Source: Ensifer oleiphilus (GTDB lineage: Bacteria > Pseudomonadota > Alphaproteobacteria > Rhizobiales > Rhizobiaceae). From it: 64,000 nucleotides of DNA. The position numbers and the translations under genes were made by a program. The stretch lies in contig NZ_JABWDU010000010.1 of the NCBI RefSeq assembly GCF_013371465.1, positions 62,001 through 126,000 on the forward strand, written 5' to 3'. The stretch's first letter is position 1; each line of letters begins with the position of its first letter. Below are positions 43,863-52,794 of the stretch, piece by piece. A model generated the notes under the pieces. The model saw nothing but the letters and a program-made list of their open reading frames with translations, did no database searches and had not been told where the DNA came from.

Positions 43863-44914
43863 GGCCGGTCCTTCTCCGAAAAATGCGCCAGGATCTCGAA
43901 CCGCTCAAGCTTGCTGTCGTTGTCACGAACGATCGGCGCGGAAAAACCGGCGGCCTCCAGCATATCCGAACCTTCCAGCAGGCTGATCAAATCGGCGGCG
44001 TTTGTGGAAAGCCCTGTAACGCGGACATTCCGGTCGTCCACGTCAAGTGCGGTGAGGTAAGTGGTGTCCGGAACGCGCCTGGAGAGCTCTTCCAGCAGCA
44101 AGACCATGGGAACGGCGTCCCATTTGCGCGCCACGTCCATCGCGGGATCGTTCTTTGTCTCCGCCTCCTTGCGAGCCGCCTCGACGGCGCCACGAAGGCT
44201 TGCAAGCGACGCCTCTATGCGGGCCGTTTCAGCGATAGCGCGATTGATGCTCCAGCCAGCACCTGCCAGCAGGGCCGCGCCCGCGGCTGCCAGAATGCAG
44301 AGGCAAACCAGGGCGTTGTGCCGTCGCCTCAGGCGCAGCGCCGCCTTGGCCCCCGGCAAAAGATTGATCGCGCTTGGGCGATCCGACGGGTCCGACGCAA
44401 GCCCCACAACGACCGGGGTAATGCCAACGGACTGGAAGGGCTCGATTGCGCTGCGCACCGCCGTGAGCGACGTCGCGACAATCCGCACATCGAACTGGCC
44501 CGAAAACCGGGCGGCTTCGCTCTCCTGGATGTCGTAGTCGTACACCATCTTCTCTGACGGCCACGGCATGATCTGCTCGACCTGATGGCGGATGATCGCC
44601 TCGATGTGGCCACGGCTGGCCGCGGGCAGCCGCAAGGAACGCACCACAACCCCGTCACCTGCCAGCCGCAGCTCGATGGGGTGTGTGCCGACGATCCTGT
44701 TCAGCCAGCCGTCGCGCAAAGCCTCGCGCGCGCCATCTGCCTTGTGCACGGGGCGGGCGCGGGCGACGCGATAGCAGGCAAGCTTAGTCCCTTCATCGAC
44801 AAGAAGAAATGTTCCGCGTGCTGTGTGCGGGAAACCCATCATGGCCTGCCACGACGTCATCTCGTCGAGAAGTGCGGTTATCCCGCGCTTGAAGTATGCG
44901 CCAAGAGCACTCAT
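43859..44914 (-). CDS. gspL: Type II secretion protein GspL (PilM/PilN-like)
   Basis: 351 residues. The cytoplasmic part (HPIELRLAGDGVVVRSLRLP; HQVEQIMPWPSEKMVYDY) is of the GspL/PilM fold, followed by one membrane helix (ALVCLCILAAAGAALLAGAGWSI), a coiled segment and a PilN-like periplasmic domain. The ATG at 44914, 16 bases after the gspK stop, is preferred over upstream starts that overlap gspK. It anchors GspE to the membrane. Confidence 0.85.
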   Translation of the reverse strand: MSALGAYFKRGITALLDEMTSWQAMMGFPHTARGTFLLVDEGTKLACYRVARARPVHKADGAREALRDGWLNRIVGTHPIELRLAGDGVVVRSLRLPAASRGHIEAIIRHQVEQIMPWPSEKMVYDYDIQESEAARFSGQFDVRIVATSLTAVRSAIEPFQSVGITPVVVGLASDPSDRPSAINLLPGAKAALRLRRRHNALVCLCILAAAGAALLAGAGWSINRAIAETARIEASLASLRGAVEAARKEAETKNDPAMDVARKWDAVPMVLLLEELSRRVPDTTYLTALDVDDRNVRVTGLSTNAADLISLLEGSDMLEAAGFSAPIVRDNDSKLERFEILAHFSEKDRP

Positions 44915-44930
44915 CCAATCCGCCCCGCCA

Positions 44931-45812
44931 TCAACGGGCCTCCCGACCAGCAGGTGCCCAGTCATACACAGCATAGCCTTTCGCCTCGTCTTCGGCATCC
45001 GCTATGACGACGTGAGCAGCACTTGTTCTGCCACTTTCGCTGCGAACGACGACATCAAGCCGATACACTTTGGGTGCCTCCAGCGTGACGAAGTCGTCGT
45101 ACCGCTGGGACAGCCCTCGCAATTCGCCATCGTCACCTTCTGCACCAGGCGCTTCAACAGATCTCAAGGCGGAGGCATCCGCATCGCTCATCTCGGGTAT
45201 AGCCATCAAGACACGGCGTGAGGAAGCAGTTGGATAGAGCAGACCCGTTCGGTTGTAGACCGTTACAAACGGTTGAAGACGCAGATAATCTCCTTCGCTC
45301 AGACCACGAACGAAGCGCAACTCGTTTACGGATTGGAACGCGACATTTGCCGGCAGACCGATTGCATCGCTTGCCAAATAGTCGGCTCGCTCGGCGCCAC
45401 CCGTCGTTCTCTCATCGTCCTCGTCACGCCAGTCGACGACCCGGGCGGCGAACGACCTGGGTGAAAGCGACTGCCCTCCTGCCGCCTTGAATACAGCCTC
45501 CAGCAATTCGCGTGGCGACGCATTCAGATCGACCCGCCCGGCCTCCACCGAAACATGCAGGATGACGCTACCGCTCGGCAGGCGAATTGTCCTGCCATCC
45601 ACCGATGCGGCGTCGACATCCGCAAGGAAGAGGAGATATCCGGCCGCTGCAACGCCACTCTCCATAAGGTTCTCCATCACCAGATCGTCGGCGCCGAGCT
45701 TGGTCAACACAAGAGCCGGCCGCGACAGCAGCACCAACATCGACACGAGCGCGGCGAGCAGACCGCTGACGACGAGAACGGCGAGCGTGGCAAACCCGTC
45801 ATCGCGCTGCAT
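44931..45812 (-). CDS. gspK: Type II secretion minor pseudopilin GspK
   Basis: 293 residues. A short prepilin leader (MQRDDG) precedes FATLAVLVVSGLLAALVSMLVLL, and the large helical insertion (VDLNASPRELLEAVF; RVVDWRDEDDE) is typical of GspK. It caps the pseudopilus tip with GspI and GspJ. The ATG at 45812 lies within the end of gspJ; the longer frame to 45866 would add residues before the leader. Confidence 0.87.
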   Translation of the reverse strand: MQRDDGFATLAVLVVSGLLAALVSMLVLLSRPALVLTKLGADDLVMENLMESGVAAAGYLLFLADVDAASVDGRTIRLPSGSVILHVSVEAGRVDLNASPRELLEAVFKAAGGQSLSPRSFAARVVDWRDEDDERTTGGAERADYLASDAIGLPANVAFQSVNELRFVRGLSEGDYLRLQPFVTVYNRTGLLYPTASSRRVLMAIPEMSDADASALRSVEAPGAEGDDGELRGLSQRYDDFVTLEAPKVYRLDVVVRSESGRTSAAHVVIADAEDEAKGYAVYDWAPAGREAR

Positions 45813-46464
45813 TGTCGCCTCCCGCGCACAAATCTCCGTCGCGACAGTCCGAAGGCGGGTCGACATGCGGCGACATCAGCAGCGTCAGCGGTGATCGTCG
45901 TTCGTCAGACCTGTCCCAGATTTCCAGCCGAACGATGTCGGGGAGCTTTTGCTGTGCAATCCAGGATCCAGTCCAGATGGTTCCACGCTCCGTCGTTTCG
46001 GCGAAGGAAAAGCGCCAACGCCACGCCCCTTCGAATATCGCGATCGGTGCGGATGAGCGGGCCCGTTCGAAACTCGCCTGCCCGGGAACCCGTACCGCCG
46101 ACGATCTCAAAAGCGCGGGCGGCCTGATCCTCACCGCAATCCACACCAGTTGATCCGGCTCAAGCTGCGGATCGGTTCGTGTGGCCAACCCGAGCGCCTC
46201 GCCGCTGCCGTAAAACAGGAGAGGCGCATTCGCTTCCGCTCCTGTTTTTACTGCTGCGATCTGCGAAAAATCCCTTCGCATTGCGGCAAGGCCGGTCGCA
46301 AGCTCTTCAAGCGTGGCTACACCTTTCGAAGCGGCGGCGGACGACCGTGTCACGAGCGAAACCGTGAGCATGAGTGCGTGCAGGACAATCGCGGTCAGCA
46401 TAAGCACGACCAGCGCCTCAAGGAGTGCGAAGCCTTCGTCCTTCGGTGCGGGCACACTGTTCAT
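45799..46464 (-). CDS. gspJ: Type II secretion minor pseudopilin GspJ
   Basis: 221 residues. Prepilin leader ...DEG followed by FALLEALVVLMLTAIVLHALMLTV; the Glu at +5 is present. The rest is a beta-rich domain ending with a Cys-containing tail (PPSDCRDGDLCAGGD). It belongs to the GspI-J-K tip complex. ATGA overlap with gspI. Confidence 0.86.
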   Translation of the reverse strand: MNSVPAPKDEGFALLEALVVLMLTAIVLHALMLTVSLVTRSSAAASKGVATLEELATGLAAMRRDFSQIAAVKTGAEANAPLLFYGSGEALGLATRTDPQLEPDQLVWIAVRIRPPALLRSSAVRVPGQASFERARSSAPIAIFEGAWRWRFSFAETTERGTIWTGSWIAQQKLPDIVRLEIWDRSDERRSPLTLLMSPHVDPPSDCRDGDLCAGGDNAAR

Positions 46465-46874
46465 TGGCTGCCCCCGACTAAGAGACGGTCAACAGCAAGG
46501 ACGCGGGACGCGGAGACCTCGACGGAAAGCCTTGCTTCAAGCAGCACGCGACCGTTGCTCGGCTGCGCGTCGGCGACTGCGGCTGGCACGACCACCACGC
46601 GCCATCGGTGTCCCCGCACCGCGCCGGAAAAGGCTCCCGGCCGGATGCGCCCGTTTCGCAGCTCCGCCGCCAAAACTTCCTCGGCGACCAGTCTGGCCTC
46701 TAGCCAGGCGCGGGAGTGACCGATCGACGTCCGGGCGGATACCAGACTGCGAGGAACGACCGAGATCACGGCCGCAAGGATTGCGACTGCAACCAAAACC
46801 TCAAGCAGGGTGAACCCCGCATCGGGACGGCGCTCGCCTTCGGGCCTACTTGGGTGGACAGCGTACGGGATCAT
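46461..46874 (-). CDS. gspI: Type II secretion minor pseudopilin GspI
   Basis: 137 residues. The prepilin site is ...PDAG then FTLLEVLVAVAILAAVISVVPRSL. AAGGA lies 7 bases before the ATG at 46874, which decides this start over a TTG at 46892. It seeds the tip complex with GspJ and GspK. Confidence 0.87.
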   Translation of the reverse strand: MIPYAVHPSRPEGERRPDAGFTLLEVLVAVAILAAVISVVPRSLVSARTSIGHSRAWLEARLVAEEVLAAELRNGRIRPGAFSGAVRGHRWRVVVVPAAVADAQPSNGRVLLEARLSVEVSASRVLAVDRLLVGGSQ

Positions 46875-46884
46875 CGAGGCATCC

Positions 46885-47361
46885 TTACTCAACCTCCGAC
46901 AGTGTGACGCCTGAAGTCAGCGGGTTGACCGTTATGCGATAAGTCAGGCTGCTGCCCTCAATGCTCAAAACGCCGCCGAGCGCGCGTCCATCCGCCAGAA
47001 AGACAAACCCAAGACCATCGGCCGATCGCAGATGGCCGGAACGCACCACCCTCATCGTCGTACCGTCGGGCAGAACGACCTTTCGACCCGAAGCCCCAGA
47101 GGAAACCGTCCTAGTTTGCGGGTCGACGGAACACTGGACCGGGCGCCCCTGCTCCATCGCCGCGTTCCTGCCGTGGCGCAAAAGAGCAGCTATCTCGGCT
47201 GCGCGCACCTTCAGGCCGATGGCGCGGCTCGCCTGCGTCAGGAAGGGAAACGACATGGCCGCAACAAGCGCCACGATGGCGAGCGCAGCCAGGATCTCGA
47301 GCAACGCAAATCCGCCGTCGTATCCCGCGTCATTGCTGGATGGCGATGTCGGCCGCACCAT
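46885..47361 (-). CDS. gspH: Type II secretion pseudopilin GspH
   Basis: 158 residues. Prepilin leader ...YDGG then FALLEILAALAIVALVAAMSFPFL, followed by the GspH-type domain (AAEIAALLRHGRNAAMEQGRPVQCSVD). The start lies 32 bases inside the end of gspG, unusual but without a better alternative. It links the tip to the GspG fibre. Confidence 0.85.
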   Translation of the reverse strand: MVRPTSPSSNDAGYDGGFALLEILAALAIVALVAAMSFPFLTQASRAIGLKVRAAEIAALLRHGRNAAMEQGRPVQCSVDPQTRTVSSGASGRKVVLPDGTTMRVVRSGHLRSADGLGFVFLADGRALGGVLSIEGSSLTYRITVNPLTSGVTLSEVE

Positions 47362-47794
47362 CGGCTCCTCCTTCGACGCCGTCTGCGCCATAAGAGATGA
47401 TCTGCGGCCTCCCCTTGTCACCCATCCGATATTGATACGGGTTACCCCACGGATCGAGCGGCACGGACGCCGTCTGGATGTAGGGACCTTTCCAGCGCTT
47501 GATCGAACCGCCGTCCACCAGCGCATCCAAGCCCTCCCTTTCCGTCGGATAGCGCGCAACATCGAGATAAAAGAGATCGAACGCCGAAGTGAGGGCCTCG
47601 ATCTGCAGCTTTGCAGCGCGGACACGCGCTTCGGAGAGATAGCCGAGCACCCGCGGCGCGGCGATGCCGGCGACAAGGCTGAGAATAATCAGAACGACCA
47701 GCAACTCGAGCAGTGTGAACCCGCCTTCTCCCTCGTCGCGCCTCTGTCGGCAGGCGCTGCGTTCGGTTGGGTTCGAGCGACGGAGTGTTTTCAT
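47330..47794 (-). CDS. gspG: Type II secretion major pseudopilin GspG
   Basis: 154 residues. Prepilin site EGEGG then FTLLELLVVLIILSLVAGIAAPRVLG, then ARYPTEREGLDALV and VPLDPWGNPYQYRMG, the last being the conserved Ca-loop region of GspG. A GTG at 47803 could also start it. It makes the body of the pseudopilus. Confidence 0.93.
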   Translation of the reverse strand: MKTLRRSNPTERSACRQRRDEGEGGFTLLELLVVLIILSLVAGIAAPRVLGYLSEARVRAAKLQIEALTSAFDLFYLDVARYPTEREGLDALVDGGSIKRWKGPYIQTASVPLDPWGNPYQYRMGDKGRPQIISYGADGVEGGADGAADIAIQQ

Positions 47795-47799
47795 GGGGC

Positions 47800-49020
47800 T
47801 CACAGCAGCAATTCGTTCAGACTGAGCAAGGCAGTGATTACCGAGACGATGATCCAGGCGATGAAGGCGCTTATTGCCAACAGCACGATCGGACCCGCTA
47901 TCGCGGTGGCACGCGCGATCGATCGGTCGAGTTTCGTTTCATAGTAGGTCGCGACCCGCCATGCCGCCTTGTCGGCCTCTCCGGTGGTTTCGCCGACGCG
48001 CATTATCTGCAGGCCGTAAGCTGGCAGAAAGTCTGTGCGCGCGAGCGCATCGGTAAGGCGGCTCCCGTCGCGAACGTCGGCGAGTACTTGGGCCACGAGG
48101 TTGGCAGAGTTCGCATCCCGCATGAGATCTCGGATGAGCCGGAGTGCGGTCGGAAGGTCGACACCGCTTCTGCTCAGCATCGCAAGCGTCGAGCAGAAGA
48201 CGACGGCGCGCTGCTGCATGAGCAGTGTGTCGAAACCAGGGATTTGGCGAAGCAGGGAGATCAAGGCCGCTTTTGCCTTGTCGCTGCGGGCTGCGACGCT
48301 GCCCGAACCGGCCAGAGCCATCCCTGCGAATGCCAAAAATATGCTGTGCCCGACGGCAATGCGCGACAGAGTGAACACCAGAGGCTCCGATGCGCGTGAC
48401 GCGTTGCCGGTTTCGACAAGGGCTTGATCGAACTGTGGAACCACGACAATGAGCACAAAGAAGAAGACGCCGATCGCGGCAAGCAACAGAAGGCAGGGAT
48501 AGGCAAGGGCTGCGGCCAGCCGATGGTTGAGCTCACTCTGGCGCCGCCGATCCTGGGCAATCACCTGCAGGGTTGCGTCGAGATTGCCGGCGACTTCCGC
48601 GACTTCCACCATTTTGACGTAGGTTCTCGGAAAGGCCTTGGGGTAAGCGGCAATCGCCTCGGCAAGACTGTGCCCTTTCGATATCACTTCCCAAATCGAA
48701 TAGACGATGCTTGATAGCGCCCGGCGTTTGGTCGATTGATAGATGATCTGAAGAGCCCGATCCAAGGCGACGCTGCCGGAAAGCAGGGCCGCAAGATCCT
48801 CGGTCAGCGCAGTTACATCTTCGTATGACGGCGCACTGCCCGCGAGGATAGAGACGCGCCGTGCGGAACTGGACCGGTTCACCTCTTCTATGTCTATCAG
48901 CAGAAGCGATCTGCGCTCCAGCTCAGTCATCATCTCCGCGCTTGAAGCCGCGTCCAGATACCCCTCAAGTATGTGTCCGGACTGGTCGATAGCCCGATAC
49001 CGGAAGCTCGGCATAACCAT
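47800..49020 (-). CDS. gspF: Type II secretion inner-membrane platform protein GspF
   Basis: 406 residues. PSFRYRAIDQSGHILEGYLDAAS at the start, two repeated GspF domains (FPRTYVKMVEVAEVAGNLDATLQ; LPAYGLQIMRVGETTGEADKA) and three membrane helices match GspF. A second ATG lies two codons downstream. It is first in the minus-strand F-G-H-I-J-K-L-M-C operon and divergent from the multicopper oxidase. Confidence 0.93.
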   Translation of the reverse strand: MVMPSFRYRAIDQSGHILEGYLDAASSAEMMTELERRSLLLIDIEEVNRSSSARRVSILAGSAPSYEDVTALTEDLAALLSGSVALDRALQIIYQSTKRRALSSIVYSIWEVISKGHSLAEAIAAYPKAFPRTYVKMVEVAEVAGNLDATLQVIAQDRRRQSELNHRLAAALAYPCLLLLAAIGVFFFVLIVVVPQFDQALVETGNASRASEPLVFTLSRIAVGHSIFLAFAGMALAGSGSVAARSDKAKAALISLLRQIPGFDTLLMQQRAVVFCSTLAMLSRSGVDLPTALRLIRDLMRDANSANLVAQVLADVRDGSRLTDALARTDFLPAYGLQIMRVGETTGEADKAAWRVATYYETKLDRSIARATAIAGPIVLLAISAFIAWIIVSVITALLSLNELLL

Positions 49021-49295
49021 TCACCACCACCGGAGTTCTGCATACTGGCGGCCGCTCAACCCCGGTGATAAAGCCGGATCGAATACTAAGCCTAAGGTAA
49101 TTATAAGAGAATGTCGGGATTCCTCAACAGAGGAACATTGCAAAACCGGAAACCGCAGCAAATCGTTCGATCTAAGTCGGAATAGTTATAAGACTAAGGT
49201 CTGGTCTAATTATTGTGATCACAAGTGTTGAGGCGTATTATTTGTAGAAATCCAGATCGGAGGACCATGAACTACATTTGATAGGGGCGGATTAA
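49021..49295. promoter_or_regulatory. Divergent promoter region between gspF and the multicopper oxidase
   Basis: 275 bases, clearly AT-richer than the neighbours. It holds a perfect 12-bp palindrome TTGTGATCACAA (49213-49224), an inverted repeat TTCCTC/GAGGAA (49120-49135) and two copies of TTATAAGA. One control region would serve both the secretion operon and the oxidase. No regulator can be named. Confidence 0.5.
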
Positions 49296-51617
49296 ATGTA
49301 CATCTCCAACGATGCGTCGCGGGCGCGACAGAGAGAAGCGCAGCTCGCACGGGAAAACCGTGCCGAGATTGCAAGAGCAATTAATCAGGAACAGGTGACA
49401 CGTCGCGAGCTGTTGCGATGGGGCCTCTTCACCGCGAGCGGAATGCTCGCGATGAAAAACGGGCTCAGTCCTTTTGCGAAGAGCGCCTATGCGGCGGTCC
49501 CGACCGGCGCGCCGCGCACCCCGCTTTTCGGCGTCAAGAAATTCTCCCAACCCATGCATCGTCTGCACCTGCTCAACCCCGTGCCGATGACGCGGACGTC
49601 GCAGGGTCACGCTGCGTTTCCTGCACATCTGGCTGAACGGCCGGCGAAGCGTTTGTCCTATCACACCGACTTCTCGGCCGATCCGACAAACAGGCAATTC
49701 ATCAATCCCAGAACCTACCGCGGCCCGATCGAGGGGCGCCCGCCGGGAGAGATCTTCGCGCACCAGCGCTGGGACGAGTACTTTCCCAAAGTGGGTTACA
49801 TCATGAGGCTCGGCCAGATCACGCAAGGTGGCGGCGGATACTTCCACGACCATTTCCCGCTGCAGCAGGCAGACAGCGTCTGGTGCTATGGTAGCGGCAG
49901 GACCGGCGACTGCAGCCTGCCACCGTTCCTCATCAAGGGCCGCTACGGCGAACCCATCATCACGAGGGTCTACAACGACCTGCCCGTCAACAGGGCACAG
50001 AACAACGGCTTTGGGCGCAACGAGACCCAGCTTCACTTTCACAATGCGCACAATGGCGCGGAAAGCGATGGCGCGGCGAATGTGCACCATTTCCCAGGCA
50101 CGTTTTACGATTATCGCTGGAGCACGACGCTTGCCAGACGTGACAAGATCAACACACAGGCCACCGATCGCCGGGCATCAGGCCCGGACGACAGCACCGG
50201 CCTGATCAACGTCCCGGGAGACTTCCGCGAACTGCAGGGAACGATGTGGGCGCATGATCACCGCTTCTTCTTTACCGCGGAGAACGTCTACAAGGGCAAC
50301 CTTGGTGCGATCAACTACTACAGCGGCCCCGACCGCGGCAACGAAGAGCTTGCAGACGGGGTCAACCTGCGTCTACCCAGCGGCAAGCTTCTGGGTTGGG
50401 GCAACATCGACTTCGACGTCAACTTGGTCTTTTCCGATTGCGTATGCGACGCGTCGGGCCAACTCTTCTTCGATATTTTCGATACGGACGGGATGGTCGG
50501 CGACGTGCCGCTGGTCAATTTCGGCTATGCGCCATTCTTCGAAGTCCTGCCGCGAAAATATCGCTTCCGGATACTGAACGCCTGCATGTCGCGTTTCCTT
50601 AAGCTTGCCCTGGCTGATGCCAAAGGGAATCCTGTTCCGATCAAGTTCATCGCCAATGACGGGAACCTGGTGGTAGCACCCCTGACCCTGACCTCCCTTC
50701 CCGTCCAGGGCATGGCCGAACGCTACGATATCATCGTCGACTTTTCCGGCTTTCGGGTGGGCGACAGGATACGGGTCGTCAATCAAATCCTCCATGACGA
50801 TGGTCGCGGGCCCAAAGAAGAACTCAGCCTGGCAAAGGCGATCAAGGGCGATACCAAGGATCCGGTCGTGGGGCCGATGCTTGAGTTTCGGGTGGTCGGC
50901 GCAGTCGAAAGCGTTGATGTGCCTGGCGTCATTCACCGCGCCACGGACCCGGATGTCAGCCGCGTTCCGCTCAAACTGACCGAACAGATACCCATCGTGA
51001 CGCCAGTGCGCACAAGGGTCGTCGAGTTCGGTAGATCGGGAGAAGGCGATTCCCGCGGGCCGGACGGATGCACTCCTGATTGCGGCGAATATGTCAATTT
51101 CCCCTGGACCATTCGCATCAATGGCGAAACGTCGCATTCCATGAACGCCAACCGAATTTCCCTGCTGGTCCCTAAAGCCGGCGAGGTCGAGCATTGGACC
51201 TACAGGAACGGCGGCGGCGGCTGGGATCACCCTATCCATCTGCACTTCGAAGAGGGCGTCACCATTTCGCGGAAAGGTCTGAAGCTCGAAGCGACCGAGG
51301 CTTTCCAGCGAAAAGATGTCTGGCGGCTCGGTGAAAACGGCAGCGTTACCTTCCAGGTGCAGTTTGGTGAGTTCGGCGGGGCCTATGTCAATCATTGCCA
51401 CAACACCATTCATGAGGACTTCGCAATGCTGGCGCGCATTCAATTGCTGACCGGCGTGGCCGGTTCGCCGCAAACCGCGGTGACCCCCACTCCAAACCCG
51501 ACCCCGGACGGCGTCGTTTTCACCACCCCGGAGATCATGCCGGAAGGTGCGCCCAAAGGCTGGCGGGACAGTCAGCCGATACAGGCGGCGCAGCTCGCAG
51601 AAACCGTTACTCCTTAA
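49296..51617 (+). CDS. Tat-exported multicopper oxidase
   Basis: 773 residues. A Tat signal (TRRELLRWGLFTASGMLA) is set 36 residues in. The four copper motifs appear in order: HFHNAH near 247, WAHDHR near 318, HPIHLHF near 645, and HCHNTIHEDFAM near 700, the last with the type-1 Cys, His and Met ligands. It oxidises metals or phenols with O2 as acceptor; large members of this shape include bacterial Mn(II) oxidases and bilirubin oxidase-like enzymes. The Tat signal and the divergent type II secretion operon suggest it leaves the cell. The N-terminal 35 residues before the signal are charged and unusual. Confidence 0.88.
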   Translation: MYISNDASRARQREAQLARENRAEIARAINQEQVTRRELLRWGLFTASGMLAMKNGLSPFAKSAYAAVPTGAPRTPLFGVKKFSQPMHRLHLLNPVPMTRTSQGHAAFPAHLAERPAKRLSYHTDFSADPTNRQFINPRTYRGPIEGRPPGEIFAHQRWDEYFPKVGYIMRLGQITQGGGGYFHDHFPLQQADSVWCYGSGRTGDCSLPPFLIKGRYGEPIITRVYNDLPVNRAQNNGFGRNETQLHFHNAHNGAESDGAANVHHFPGTFYDYRWSTTLARRDKINTQATDRRASGPDDSTGLINVPGDFRELQGTMWAHDHRFFFTAENVYKGNLGAINYYSGPDRGNEELADGVNLRLPSGKLLGWGNIDFDVNLVFSDCVCDASGQLFFDIFDTDGMVGDVPLVNFGYAPFFEVLPRKYRFRILNACMSRFLKLALADAKGNPVPIKFIANDGNLVVAPLTLTSLPVQGMAERYDIIVDFSGFRVGDRIRVVNQILHDDGRGPKEELSLAKAIKGDTKDPVVGPMLEFRVVGAVESVDVPGVIHRATDPDVSRVPLKLTEQIPIVTPVRTRVVEFGRSGEGDSRGPDGCTPDCGEYVNFPWTIRINGETSHSMNANRISLLVPKAGEVEHWTYRNGGGGWDHPIHLHFEEGVTISRKGLKLEATEAFQRKDVWRLGENGSVTFQVQFGEFGGAYVNHCHNTIHEDFAMLARIQLLTGVAGSPQTAVTPTPNPTPDGVVFTTPEIMPEGAPKGWRDSQPIQAAQLAETVTP

Positions 51618-51720
51618 AGGGTTGGCCGCACCGAAACCCGGTCAACCAGAAGACATTCGTTCCTGTTGCATCTGCTTGGCGCGTTGGCCGCGCCGGCATG
51701 CCCACCGCTTGGAGAAGCAG

Positions 51721-52710
51721 ATGAAACGATGGTTTGCGGTCGTCGCGGCGATAACCGCGATCCTTCTGTTCAGTCCCGGCGGACCGGCGGCCAAGAGCTC
51801 GCGTTGGGGCAAGGACTATTTCCCGAATGTCGATGTCGTCACTCAGGATGGCGAAAGGGTTCGCTTCTATGACGACCTGATCAAGGATAGGATCGTCCTC
51901 ATCAGCTTCATCTTCACCAGCTGCACGGACCTCTGCCCGCTGACGACAGCGCGTATTGCGCAGGTGGTTGACAGGTTGAGGGACGAAATCGGCAAGGACA
52001 TTTTTGTCCTCTCGATCACCGTCGATCCCGAAAACGACACGCCGGAGAAACTGAAAACCTTCGCCGACGCCTTCTACAGTGGCCCTGGCTGGACGTTCAT
52101 CACCGGGAAACCCGCCGACATTCGTGCCATCAATTCAAAGCTCGGCAATAAGAGCGATGTGGCGACCCAGCACCGCAATGAAATCGTTCTCGGCAACGAC
52201 AGAACGGGGGAATGGACGCGAAACTCGCCGTTCGCAGACATCGAAAACCTCGAGCTTGCCATCCGGGACATGGACCCGGACTGGCGGGACCGCCGTCACG
52301 TTCCTCAGGATGCGCTGGCGGCAAACCATGACCCGCGAGACCTGACGATCGGCCGTGAGCCGGGCCAAGTTCTGTTCAAGAAGATCTGCGCACCTTGCCA
52401 CACAGTCGGCGTAACCGACCACGTCGGCCCCGATCTGCTCGGTGTCACCGACCGTCGTGACCGGCTGTGGCTGTCGGAGATGATCATGAATCCGGCCGGA
52501 CTGCGCGCAAACAAAGACCCGATCCTCACCGATCTCGACGCGAAATACAAAGGCGTCCGCATGCCAAATCTCGGCCTGTCGGCAAGCGACGCATCGGACC
52601 TCATCTCGTATCTGACCACCAGGACGGCGCAGATTAACGAATTGCGGGCCCAACCCGAGGAGCAGCATCTCCACCAAAGCACGGATGGCGCTGGCCACCA
52701 GCACAATTAA
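51721..52710 (+). CDS. SCO1/SenC domain fused to cytochrome c with a His-rich tail
   Basis: 329 residues. A signal peptide (MKRWFAVVAAITAILLFSPG) is followed by a SCO/thioredoxin-fold domain with the copper motif TSCTDLCPL (Cys 68 and 72) and the conserved His in ATQHRNE. From about residue 210 a cytochrome c domain has CAPCHT and the axial Met in VRMPNLGLS. The end EEQHLHQSTDGAGHQHN may bind copper. It lies 103 bases after the multicopper oxidase and probably delivers copper to it or shuttles electrons in the periplasm. Start ATG 51721; the longer frame to 51547 overlaps the oxidase. Confidence 0.9.
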   Translation: MKRWFAVVAAITAILLFSPGGPAAKSSRWGKDYFPNVDVVTQDGERVRFYDDLIKDRIVLISFIFTSCTDLCPLTTARIAQVVDRLRDEIGKDIFVLSITVDPENDTPEKLKTFADAFYSGPGWTFITGKPADIRAINSKLGNKSDVATQHRNEIVLGNDRTGEWTRNSPFADIENLELAIRDMDPDWRDRRHVPQDALAANHDPRDLTIGREPGQVLFKKICAPCHTVGVTDHVGPDLLGVTDRRDRLWLSEMIMNPAGLRANKDPILTDLDAKYKGVRMPNLGLSASDASDLISYLTTRTAQINELRAQPEEQHLHQSTDGAGHQHN

Positions 52711-52794
52711 TTCGGCAGGCCGGTGGCTGCAGAGAGCGCGAACGCCCACCCGCCACATCACCCGGTAGGCAGACGATGACGACGCACTGCCTTG

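Noticed and set aside
49272-51473. Minus-strand frames opposite the multicopper oxidase (49272-50090 and 50373-51473)
   Set aside because: They are shadows; the plus strand has all four copper motifs in order.
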